Source of the DNA: Methylovirgula sp.
Lineage (GTDB): Bacteria > Pseudomonadota > Alphaproteobacteria > Rhizobiales > Beijerinckiaceae
Reading direction: 5' to 3'
Assembly: GCA_030036945.1 (NCBI GenBank)
Contig: JASHSB010000065.1
Span: 1-35,808, forward strand
DNA: 35,808 nt
Each line of letters opens with the position of its first letter. Position 1 is the first letter of the stretch. Both the position numbers and the translations under genes were made by a program. Below, piece by piece: positions 16,021 to 23,356 of the stretch. The notes below the pieces were generated by a model, which saw only the letters and a list, made by a program, of their open reading frames with translations, ran no database searches and was not told the origin of the DNA.

Positions 16021-17010
16021 ATGAATACTTACCGCTTCGCGATCGCGCCAATGATGGAATGGACGGACCGGCATTGCCGCTTCTTCCATCGCATTCTCAC
16101 GCGCCGTGCACGGCTCTATACGGAAATGCTGACTCCCGCCGCGGTGCTGCGCGGCGATCGCGCGCGCCTGCTGGGATTCGACGCGGCCGAGCATCCACTC
16201 GCCGTGCAGCTCGGAGGCTCCGAGCCTGCCGACTTGGCGCGGGCCGCAGCGATCTGTGCCGACTTTGGCTACGACGAGATCAACTTGAACGTCGGCTGCC
16301 CTTCCGAGCGCGTGCAAAGCGGCACGTTCGGCGCTTGCCTGATGCGCGAGCCCGCTCTCGTTGCCGAATGCGTCGCGGCCATGAAAGTGCGGGTGAAGAT
16401 CCCCGTTACGGTGAAATGCCGGCTGGGCGTCGACGAGCAGGAGGAAGACGCGCTTTTTGCGTTTGCGGAGCGCGTGGTCGCGGCGGGTGCCGACGCGTTG
16501 TTCGTGCATGCCCGCAAGGCGTGGCTGAAAGGCTTGTCGCCGAAAGAGAACCGAACGGTTCCGCCGCTCGATTATGCGCTCGTGCACGCCCTGAAACGCG
16601 CCTACCCGGCGACGCCGATCGTGCTCAACGGCGGCCTCGCCGCCATCGCGCAAATGCAAGCTGAGCTTGCTTTTGTCGATGGCGTCATGGTCGGTCGTGC
16701 CGCCTACCATAATCCGGCGCTGTTGATGGAAGTCGATCCCACGCTTTTCGGCATGCCGCCGCCGGTCGAAAGCCGCTGCGCCGCGATTGAAGCGTTCCTT
16801 CCTTATGTGGAAGCGCGTTTACGCGAAGGCGCGCCGTTATCGGCGACGACGCGCCACATCATTGGGCTTTTCAACGGACAGCCCGGTGCGCGCGCTTTCC
16901 GCCGGCATCTGGCGACCGAGGCGGTCAAGCCCGGCGCGGGGGTTGCTGTGCTGCGCGAGGCCGTGGGGCTGGTGCAGGAGGCGAGCGAAAGAGCGGAGGT
17001 GGCGGCGTGA
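16021..17010 (+). CDS. dusA: tRNA-dihydrouridine synthase A
   Basis: FMN-dependent enzyme of 329 residues that reduces uridines in the D-loop of tRNA with NADPH. MNTYRFAIAPMMEWTDRHCR opens the TIM barrel; INLNVGCPSERVQSGTFGAC carries the conserved DusA signature with the catalytic cysteine in the GTFGACLM loop; VTVKCRLGVDE and FVHARKAWLKGLSPKENR are further DusA-specific blocks; VMVGRAAYHNP is the phosphate-binding end. The ATG at 16021 is preferred; an in-frame ATG at 15997 and the track start at 15838 lack homology. Confidence 0.95.
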   Translation: MNTYRFAIAPMMEWTDRHCRFFHRILTRRARLYTEMLTPAAVLRGDRARLLGFDAAEHPLAVQLGGSEPADLARAAAICADFGYDEINLNVGCPSERVQSGTFGACLMREPALVAECVAAMKVRVKIPVTVKCRLGVDEQEEDALFAFAERVVAAGADALFVHARKAWLKGLSPKENRTVPPLDYALVHALKRAYPATPIVLNGGLAAIAQMQAELAFVDGVMVGRAAYHNPALLMEVDPTLFGMPPPVESRCAAIEAFLPYVEARLREGAPLSATTRHIIGLFNGQPGARAFRRHLATEAVKPGAGVAVLREAVGLVQEASERAEVAA

Positions 17011-17174
17011 TACGCCGCCTGCTAATTCGCCCTTCTTCGCCGCGCATGACAAAGTGTCGCGCCTCGGCGATCCCTCCGCGTCGCGCCACCCAATGAAAAT
17101 ATCGTCCTCCGCGGCGGAATCGGGAACGCTCCTCGGTCTCAAGACGTTTTCGTTGCGGGGATAGGAGGAACGGC

Positions 17175-17687
17175 ATGGCAAAGATCAATCGCGTTCTCAT
17201 CGGCGAAGCGCTTGTCGGCGACGGCAACGAGGTGGCGCATATCGACCTCGTCATCGGGCCGCGGGGAAGCCCGGCGGAAACCGCCTTCTGCATGACGCTG
17301 ACCAATCAAAAGCGCGGCGACAACGGCCTGCTTGCGCTTGTCGCGCCCAACTTGATGGCCAAGCCGGCGACGGTGATGTTCAACAAGGTCGAGATCAAGG
17401 ACGCCGATCAGGCGACCCAGATGTTCGGTCCCGCGCAACGCGGTGTTGCGAAAGCCGTGGTCGATTCGGTCAAGGCCGGCGTGATCCCGAAGGCCGAGGT
17501 CGAGGATCTCTTCATCTGCGTCGGCGTCTTCATCCATTGGGCGGCCAAGGACAATGCCAAGATCCAGGATTGGAATTACCAGGCGACCAAGCTGGCGATC
17601 TCCCGTGCGGTCAACGGCGAACCGCGCATCGACGACATCATCTCCAAAGAGGAAGTGACGCAGCATCCGCTGGCCGCGCACGCTTAA
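17175..17687 (+). CDS. fae: Formaldehyde-activating enzyme
   Basis: Fae, 170 residues, condenses formaldehyde with tetrahydromethanopterin to methylene-H4MPT in the C1 oxidation pathway of methylotrophs. The sequence is close to the family throughout: [20 protein letters not shown] (with the catalytic His, here H22), [42 protein letters not shown] and [18 protein letters not shown] is 6 nt before the ATG. Other H4MPT-pathway genes are not in the window, so it is a detached copy here; it could be the main fae or a paralogue. This gene is the chief sign that the organism uses C1 compounds. Confidence 0.95.
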   Translation: MAKINRVLIGEALVGDGNEVAHIDLVIGPRGSPAETAFCMTLTNQKRGDNGLLALVAPNLMAKPATVMFNKVEIKDADQATQMFGPAQRGVAKAVVDSVKAGVIPKAEVEDLFICVGVFIHWAAKDNAKIQDWNYQATKLAISRAVNGEPRIDDIISKEEVTQHPLAAHA

Positions 17688-17699
17688 GGGCCTCCCTGC

Positions 17700-17798
17700 G
17701 GGGAAAGGGTTAGGGTGAGGGGCCGGGGGATTTGCTTCAACGTCGCAGCCAATCACCTTACCCCTCTCCCCATTCGCTTTGCTCATGGGGAGAGAGGG
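17700..17798. repeat. Intergenic palindromic repeat (CTCTCCCC type)
   Basis: The gap after fae holds GGGTTAGGGTGAGGGG (17707-17722) and, further on, CTCTCCCCAT (17764-17773) paired with ATGGGGAGAG (17785-17794), a perfect 10-bp inverted repeat with an 11-nt loop. The CCCTCACCCTAACCCTCTCCCC type is a widespread REP-like repeat in Proteobacteria. It may also act as a terminator between the convergent fae and DUF815 genes. A related element lies inside ileS. Confidence 0.7.
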
Positions 17799-17826
17799 CA
17801 CCGCAAGCTGGAAGAAGGCGCAATGT

Positions 17827-18738
17827 CTACTCCACCGCCTTGCCGCTGCGGCCGACCAGATCCTGGATAAACTGCCAGGCGGTGCGGCCGTTGCGCGAGC
17901 CGCGCGTCGTCGCCCATTCGAGCGCCCCGGCTTCGAGCGCGGCGGAATCGAGATCGACGCCGAAATGCCGCGCGTAACCGGCGACGATGGCGAGATAGTC
18001 TTCCTGGTTGCATTGGTGGAAGCCGAGCCATAGACCGAAACGATCGGAAAGCGCGACCTTTTCGTCCACAGCCTCGCCGGGATTGATCGCGGTCGAGCGT
18101 TCGTTGTCGATCATGTCGCGCGGCAGCAGATGGCGGCGGTTCGAGGTCGCATAGAAGAGGACGTTCGCCGGGCGGCCTTCGATGCCGCCTTCGAGCACCG
18201 CTTTCAACGATTTATAGTTCGTATCTTCGGCGTCGAACGAAAGGTCGTCGCAGAATAGTAGGAAACGATGCGCGGATTCGCGTAGCAACGCCATCAGCGC
18301 AGGCAGGCTCGCGATGTCCTCGCGGTGGATCTCGATCAGCTTGAGGGGTCGAAAACCCGGCGTGCCGGCGAGCCGGGCGTTGATCTCCGCATGCACGGCC
18401 TTGACGAGCGACGACTTGCCCATGCCGCGCGTCCCCCAGAGGAGCGCGTTGTTGGCCGCAAAGCCGCGCGCGAAGCGCTCGGTGTTCTCGGCCAGAATAT
18501 CGCGCACGCGGTCGATGCCGCGCAGCAGCGCGAGTTCGACGCGGTTGACCTTCGTAACGGGGGAAAGGGCGCTCCGTTCGGCATGCCAGATAAAGGCGTC
18601 GGCCCGATCGAGATCGGCGGCCGGCGCGCTTTCCGGCGCGAGACGTTCCAAAGCCCGGGCAATGCGCAGCAAAGCCTCGGCGGCGCCCGGCGCGGCAAGC
18701 GCCGCGAGAATGTCTTTATCGTGGCTGGTCATCGTCAT
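17827..18738 (-). CDS. DUF815 family AAA-type ATPase
   Basis: 303-residue ATP-binding protein of the DUF815 family. The P-loop is LLWGTRGMGKSSLVKAVHAE, Walker B is FLLFCDDLSFDAED, and the arginine-finger region is LLPRDMIDNE; LSDRFGLWLGFH and RNGRTAWQFIQDL complete the family pattern. Function is not established. The ATG at 18738 or 18732 begins near MTSHDKDILAAL; the track ORF to 18882 has no homology. It is divergent from yajC and converges with fae. Confidence 0.88.
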   Translation of the reverse strand: MTMTSHDKDILAALAAPGAAEALLRIARALERLAPESAPAADLDRADAFIWHAERSALSPVTKVNRVELALLRGIDRVRDILAENTERFARGFAANNALLWGTRGMGKSSLVKAVHAEINARLAGTPGFRPLKLIEIHREDIASLPALMALLRESAHRFLLFCDDLSFDAEDTNYKSLKAVLEGGIEGRPANVLFYATSNRRHLLPRDMIDNERSTAINPGEAVDEKVALSDRFGLWLGFHQCNQEDYLAIVAGYARHFGVDLDSAALEAGALEWATTRGSRNGRTAWQFIQDLVGRSGKAVE

Positions 18739-18919
18739 CCCGCAAGAAGATCCCGATGTAGCCGGTCGGGCAGGCGCCGTCCAGACGGCGCAATTGCTTG
18801 CCGCGCCGGCGAATTTTGCCGGTCGACGCGGCCGGCCAGCGGCATTGCTTTCGTGCCCGCGCCCGCTATAGTCCGCCCGCAATCCCGAGGGTTTAAAAGA
18901 CCCGCCAAGGAGTAGATCG

Positions 18920-19261
18920 GTGTTTACCCCGGCCTTCGCTCAGGCGGCCGGCTCCGCTTCCGGCGGAACCGGCGACATGCTCGTCCAATTCGCGCCGTTC
19001 GCGATCATCATAGCCATCATGTATTTCCTGATCATGCGGCCGCAGCAGAGAAAGGCGCGCGAACATGCCGAACTCATCAAGAACGTCCGCCGCGGCGACA
19101 CGATCGTGATGACCGGCGGCCTCATCGGCAAGGTGACGCGGGTCGTCGACGACGCGGAAGTCGAGATGGAGATCGCGCCGAACGTGAAAGTGCGGGCGGC
19201 GCGTACGATGATCTCCGACGTGCGCGCCAAGGGCGAACCGGTGAAAGATGCGGCCGGATAA
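18920..19261 (+). CDS. yajC: Preprotein translocase subunit YajC
   Basis: Small inner-membrane protein of 113 residues with one membrane segment (about 20-42, FAIIIAIMYFLIMRPQQRK) and the cytoplasmic domain GDTIVMTGGLIGKVTRVVDD. YajC associates with SecDF. The start is GTG, with AAGGAG 7 nt upstream. It leads the yajC-secD-secF operon. Confidence 0.96.
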   Translation: MFTPAFAQAAGSASGGTGDMLVQFAPFAIIIAIMYFLIMRPQQRKAREHAELIKNVRRGDTIVMTGGLIGKVTRVVDDAEVEMEIAPNVKVRAARTMISDVRAKGEPVKDAAG

Positions 19262-19298
19262 AAGCAGCGCGGTTGCTCATTGAGATGATGGTCTAGCC

Positions 19299-20891
19299 AT
19301 GCTGCGCTTCGCACCCTGGAAAATCGTAGCGATCTTGTCGATGACGGCGTTCGCCTTGCTGGTCATCGTCCCGAGCCTGTTGCCGCCCGGGGCGCGTGCC
19401 GCGCTCGTCGACCATTTGCCCGATTTTATCCCGGTGCGCACGATCGTGCTCGGCCTCGACTTGCAAGGCGGCTCGCACGTGCTGCTCGAAGTCGATTCCA
19501 ACGAAGTGATCAAGACCGAGGTCCAAAACTTGCGCGACGATGCGCGCCGCCTGCTGCGCGAGGAAAGGATCCCGATTACCGGTGGCATTGGCGTTTTGCC
19601 GCGCGGCATTCAACTGCACGTCAACCCCGAGGAGCGCGACAAGATTCTGCCGAAACTGCAGCAGCTGGCGGCACCGATCGGCAATTCGCTGCTGCGCGGC
19701 TCGGCGTCGCAGGCGCTTTATGTCAATGACACGGGCAACGGCACAATCCAGATTCTCGTAACCGACGCAGGGATCACCGACCGTATCCGGCGCGCCGTCG
19801 AGCAATCGATCGAGGTCCTGCGCCGCCGCGTCGATGCATTGGGTACCACCGAGCCCAACATCCAGCGCCAGGGCGACGACCGCATTCTCGTCGAAGTGCC
19901 GGGCCTGCAGAACCCCGAGAAGCTCAAGGAGATCCTCGGCACCACGGCGAAACTCGAATTCCGCCTGATCGCCAATCCGGGCGAAGACGCAAGCAATTAC
20001 GAGATGCTCGACCAAACCGATCAGCCGGGCAAATTGCCGGTCGAAAAGCAGGTGATGGTGCAGGGCGAGGATTTGACCGACGCGCAACCCGGATTCGATC
20101 CGCGCACCAACGAGCCGGTCGTCAACTTCCGCTTCAACATCCTCGGCGGCCAGCGGTTCGGCGACGTCACCTCGGAGAACGTCGGGCGCCTGTTCGCCAT
20201 CGTGCTCGACGGCAAAGTGATCTCGGCGCCACGCATCCTTGGTCCGATCACCGGAGGCTCGGGGCAGATCTCCGGGCATTTCACGGTCGAGTCGGCAAAC
20301 AACCTGGCGATTTTGCTGCGCGCCGGCGCGTTGCCCGCCAAATTGACGATCGTCGAAGAACGCACCATTGGCCCCGGCCTCGGCCAGGATTCGATCGCCG
20401 CCGGCAAACGCGCCGCCTTCGTCGGCGCTGGGCTGGTTCTCTTCTATATGCTGATCACCTACGGCACGTTCGGTATTTTCGCGAACATCGCGCTGTTGGT
20501 GCACATCGCGATCATTTTCGCGGCGCTGATTCTGCTCGGCGCGACGCTCACTCTGCCGGGCATCGCTGGCATCGTGCTCACGATCGGCATGGCGGTCGAT
20601 TCGAACGTGCTCATCTATGAGCGCATCCGCGAGGAGAACCACGCCGGCCGCTCGATCATCTCGTCGCTGGACGCGGGCTTCAAGCGTGCGTTCGCGACGA
20701 TCGTCGATTCGAACGTCACGATGTTCGTCGCTGCGGCGATCCTTTACTTCCTCGGTTCCGGCCCGGTACGCGGCTTCGCTGTGTCGCTGGCGATTGGCAT
20801 CCTAACGACGATCGTCACGGCGGTGACCATGACGCGCATGATGATCGCGCTCTGGTATCAATATGCCCGTCCAAACAAGTTGCCGATCTGA
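19299..20891 (+). CDS. secD: Protein translocase subunit SecD
   Basis: RND-superfamily SecD of 530 residues, using the proton gradient to aid protein export at the SecYEG channel. The N-terminal membrane helix, GLDLQGGSHVLLEVD (P1 start), the FTVESANNLAILLRAGALPA region and six C-terminal helices with GMAVDSNVLIYERIREE are typical. It follows yajC at 37 nt and precedes secF at 15 nt. Confidence 0.97.
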   Translation: MLRFAPWKIVAILSMTAFALLVIVPSLLPPGARAALVDHLPDFIPVRTIVLGLDLQGGSHVLLEVDSNEVIKTEVQNLRDDARRLLREERIPITGGIGVLPRGIQLHVNPEERDKILPKLQQLAAPIGNSLLRGSASQALYVNDTGNGTIQILVTDAGITDRIRRAVEQSIEVLRRRVDALGTTEPNIQRQGDDRILVEVPGLQNPEKLKEILGTTAKLEFRLIANPGEDASNYEMLDQTDQPGKLPVEKQVMVQGEDLTDAQPGFDPRTNEPVVNFRFNILGGQRFGDVTSENVGRLFAIVLDGKVISAPRILGPITGGSGQISGHFTVESANNLAILLRAGALPAKLTIVEERTIGPGLGQDSIAAGKRAAFVGAGLVLFYMLITYGTFGIFANIALLVHIAIIFAALILLGATLTLPGIAGIVLTIGMAVDSNVLIYERIREENHAGRSIISSLDAGFKRAFATIVDSNVTMFVAAAILYFLGSGPVRGFAVSLAIGILTTIVTAVTMTRMMIALWYQYARPNKLPI

Positions 20892-20906
20892 TTCGGGGTT
20901 CGTTTA

Positions 20907-21914
20907 ATGAAACTTCTGCGCCTCGCCCCCGAGAATACGAAGTTCCCGTTCATGCGCTTCCGGCGCGTGAGCTATCCGTTCTCGGCAGTGATGTCGATCG
21001 TATCGGTGGTGCTATTCCTGACGCTCGGTATGAACTTCGGCATCGACTTCGCCGGCGGCACGCTGATGGAGCTACGCGCCAAGACGGGACACGCCGACAT
21101 CGCCGCGGTGCGCGCTGAGATGCGCAAGCTAACGTCGGGCGACGTCGAGGTACAGGGTTTCGGCACGCCGGCCGACTTGGTGGTGCGTTTCGGCGTCCCC
21201 AAGGAGCAAGCCACCGCGCAGGAGGAGACCGTCGCCAACATCAAGCAGGCGCTCGGCGCGGATTATGACTTCCGCCGCGTCGAGGTGGTCGGGCCGCGCG
21301 TCTCCGGCGAGCTCGTGCAATCGGGCACGCTCGGCGTGGTGATCGCGATCATCGCGGTGCTCTGCTATCTCTGGTTCCGGTTCGAGTGGCAATTCGCGAT
21401 CGGCGCGATCATCGCGACGATGCACGATCTTTTACTGACGGTCGGCTTCTTCGCGATCACCCGGCTCGAGTTCAATACGACATCGATCGCGGCGATCCTG
21501 ACGATCGTCGGCTATTCGCTCAACGAGACCGTGGTCGTGCTCGACCGGATCCGCGAAATGCTGAAGAAATATCGGCGCATGCCCACCGATCAATTGATCG
21601 ACGTTTCGGTCAACGCAGTCCTGCCGCGCACCATCATGACGGCGACCACCGTGTTCCTCGCGCTGCTGTCGCTGGTGGTATTCGGCGGCGAGGTAATCCG
21701 CTCCTTCTCGCTGGCCATGATTTGGGGCATTTGCGTCGCGACCTATTCGTCGGTGTTCATCTGCTCGCCGATGCTGATCTACCTGGGGCTGCGCAACAAC
21801 AGCGCCGTGGCGGCGCCCGAGCCGGCCGACAAAGACATAACGCCGACGGCTATGACGCCGGCGCAGCCCGCGGCGATAAAGAACGCGGCGATAAAGAACA
21901 AGGCGCGGGCCTAG
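20907..21914 (+). CDS. secF: Protein translocase subunit SecF
   Basis: 335-residue partner of SecD. The sequence GMNFGIDFAGGTLMELRAK follows the first helix, and SLNETVVVLDRIREMLKKYR is the conserved SecF block in the membrane domain. The C-terminal tail ends in a short KNAAIKNKA repeat after an Ala/Pro-rich stretch. Start ATG at 20907. The next gene follows after a palindromic repeat, so readthrough transcription is possible. Confidence 0.97.
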   Translation: MKLLRLAPENTKFPFMRFRRVSYPFSAVMSIVSVVLFLTLGMNFGIDFAGGTLMELRAKTGHADIAAVRAEMRKLTSGDVEVQGFGTPADLVVRFGVPKEQATAQEETVANIKQALGADYDFRRVEVVGPRVSGELVQSGTLGVVIAIIAVLCYLWFRFEWQFAIGAIIATMHDLLLTVGFFAITRLEFNTTSIAAILTIVGYSLNETVVVLDRIREMLKKYRRMPTDQLIDVSVNAVLPRTIMTATTVFLALLSLVVFGGEVIRSFSLAMIWGICVATYSSVFICSPMLIYLGLRNNSAVAAPEPADKDITPTAMTPAQPAAIKNAAIKNKARA

Positions 21915-21954
21915 TCCGCATCGGCCTTTAGCTCACGCGATCGTTTGCCCCACT

Positions 21955-22045
21955 CGACGCTTGCTTCGCGAGCTCCTCAGGGTGAGGGTGGCCGCTGTCT
22001 CATGCTGAGGAGGCGCCGCAGGCGCCGTCTCGAAGCAGGGGAGCC
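21955..22045. repeat. Intergenic palindromic repeat (CTCCTCAGG type)
   Basis: The gap after secF contains CTCCTCAGGGTGAGGGTG (21973-21990) and CTGAGGAGGCGCCGCAGGCG (from 22005) then CCGTCTCGAAGCA. These are the two arms of the element found inside ileS at 25696-25788, here in the opposite order, with an inner GGCGCC-GCA-GGCGCC hairpin. It resembles the intergenic repeats abundant in Rhizobiales genomes. Confidence 0.7.
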
Positions 22046-22070
22046 ATTCCGAAATTCGGGAACGGTTTTC

Positions 22071-22457
22071 GTGCCGACCGCCAAATATCCCGGCTTTCTT
22101 CCCGGCAGACATGCGATCGAAGGCTATGGCGCCGGCGGCTTTCGCTTTGCCGGCATGTCGCATCGCGGCTCGATCCTGGCGCTGCCTTCCGGCATCCGCG
22201 CCTGGGAGGCGGTCGCATTCGAGGACATCACGATCGCCTCGCTCGCGCCGGTCTTCGCGGAGGCGCGCGGCGCGATCGAGCATCTGCTCATCGGCACGGG
22301 TGGCGAGCTCCGGCCGATCGAGAGAAGCCTGCGCGACGAGCTGCGCGCCGCGGGCATTCGCATCGAACCGATGGCGACCGCCGCCGCGGCGCGCACCTAT
22401 TCGGTGTTGCTTGCCGAGGACCGGCGCGTCGCCGCGGCGCTGCTCGCCGTGGCATAA
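22071..22457 (+). CDS. Mth938-like domain protein
   Basis: 128-residue protein of the Mth938/DUF498 (NDUFAF3-like) family. The core reads GAGGFRFAGMSHRGSILALP, then LLIGTGGELRPIERSLRDEL and a C-terminal AAAARTYSVLLAEDRRVAAA. The eukaryotic relative NDUFAF3 assists complex I assembly. The GTG at 22071 is the best start since the upstream ORF extends into the palindromic repeat. Its TAA overlaps the next ATG (TAATG), implying coupling with the NDUFAF6-like gene. Confidence 0.85.
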   Translation: MPTAKYPGFLPGRHAIEGYGAGGFRFAGMSHRGSILALPSGIRAWEAVAFEDITIASLAPVFAEARGAIEHLLIGTGGELRPIERSLRDELRAAGIRIEPMATAAAARTYSVLLAEDRRVAAALLAVA

Positions 22458-23266
22458 TGGCGGCGATGGAAACGCTCGCAGCCGCTTATGCGCATTGCGA
22501 CGCGCTGCTGAAGCGCGACGATCGCGACCGCTGGCTTGCGAGCCTGTTCCTGCCGGTGCGCTTGCGGCCGCATGTGCACGCGCTTTATGCTTTCAGCTTG
22601 GAAATCGCCCGCGTGCGGCAACGCGTCTCCGAGCCGGCGCTCGGCGAAATCCGCTTCCAATGGTGGCGCGAGGTCCTGGCGGGAGACGGCGAAACCGCGC
22701 ATCCCGTGGCCGCCGCGCTGCTCGATACGATGGTCCGGTTTCACCTGTCGCGCGAATCTTTCCTCGACCTCATCGACGCGCGCCTGTTCGACCTCTACGA
22801 CGCCCCGATGCCGTCTGTCGCGGCGCTCGAAACCTATGCGAAGGCGACGGCCGGTGGCCTCTTTCGCTGCGCGGCGGCGATCCTGCGAACTGCCGCCAAC
22901 CGAGCCGAACATGCGGGGATCGGCTATGCCGTAACCGGGCTGCTGCGCGCTCTGCCTTGGCATCTCGCCGCGGGGCAGATCTACGTTCCGCTCGATCTTC
23001 TCGCCGCGCACGGGCTCGACGCGCCGGCGTTGCGCGCCGGCCGCGACAAACCGGCGATCCTGGCGGCGCTCGCTGATCTGCGCGGGCTGGTGCGCCAGCA
23101 TCTTGGCGCATGCGCAAGAGGCGGCGCCGCCGATCTGCCGCTCGCGCTCTGCGAGCCTTATCTGCGGCAGATGGAGAAGCCGGGTTACGATCCATTCGCA
23201 AGCCGCATCGAACTGCCGGAATGGCACCGCCTTTGGCTCCTTTGGCGCGCGGCGCGCAAGACGTAG
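22457..23266 (+). CDS. Squalene/phytoene synthase-fold protein, NDUFAF6-like
   Basis: 269-residue protein with the trans-isoprenyl synthase fold. LASLFLPVRLRPHVHALYAF, FQWWREVL, GLLRALPWHLAAGQIYVPLD and LPEWHRLWLLWRA align with mitochondrial NDUFAF6, a complex I assembly factor. Both aspartate-rich DxxxD motifs of real synthases are absent: EIARVRQRVSE and ALPWHLAAG stand in their places. A carotenoid or squalene synthase role is therefore unlikely. It overlaps the Mth938-like (NDUFAF3-like) gene, so two relatives of complex I assembly factors are paired here. Confidence 0.85.
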   Translation: MAAMETLAAAYAHCDALLKRDDRDRWLASLFLPVRLRPHVHALYAFSLEIARVRQRVSEPALGEIRFQWWREVLAGDGETAHPVAAALLDTMVRFHLSRESFLDLIDARLFDLYDAPMPSVAALETYAKATAGGLFRCAAAILRTAANRAEHAGIGYAVTGLLRALPWHLAAGQIYVPLDLLAAHGLDAPALRAGRDKPAILAALADLRGLVRQHLGACARGGAADLPLALCEPYLRQMEKPGYDPFASRIELPEWHRLWLLWRAARKT

Positions 23267-23356
23267 GCGGGTTTCCTCTTCGCTGCGAAATGTTTTAGAA
23301 CGTGGCGCGCACTTGGAGATTTTCGCGGCGAAACCGCCCTCGATCAGGCCTTTGAC

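Noticed and set aside
19293-20642. 449-codon minus-strand ORF opposite secD
   Set aside because: Antisense shadow of secD with biased, repetitive charged composition.
22457-23266. Phytoene or squalene synthase of a carotenoid/hopanoid pathway
   Set aside because: Both DxxxD substrate-binding motifs are missing and no other isoprenoid genes are nearby.
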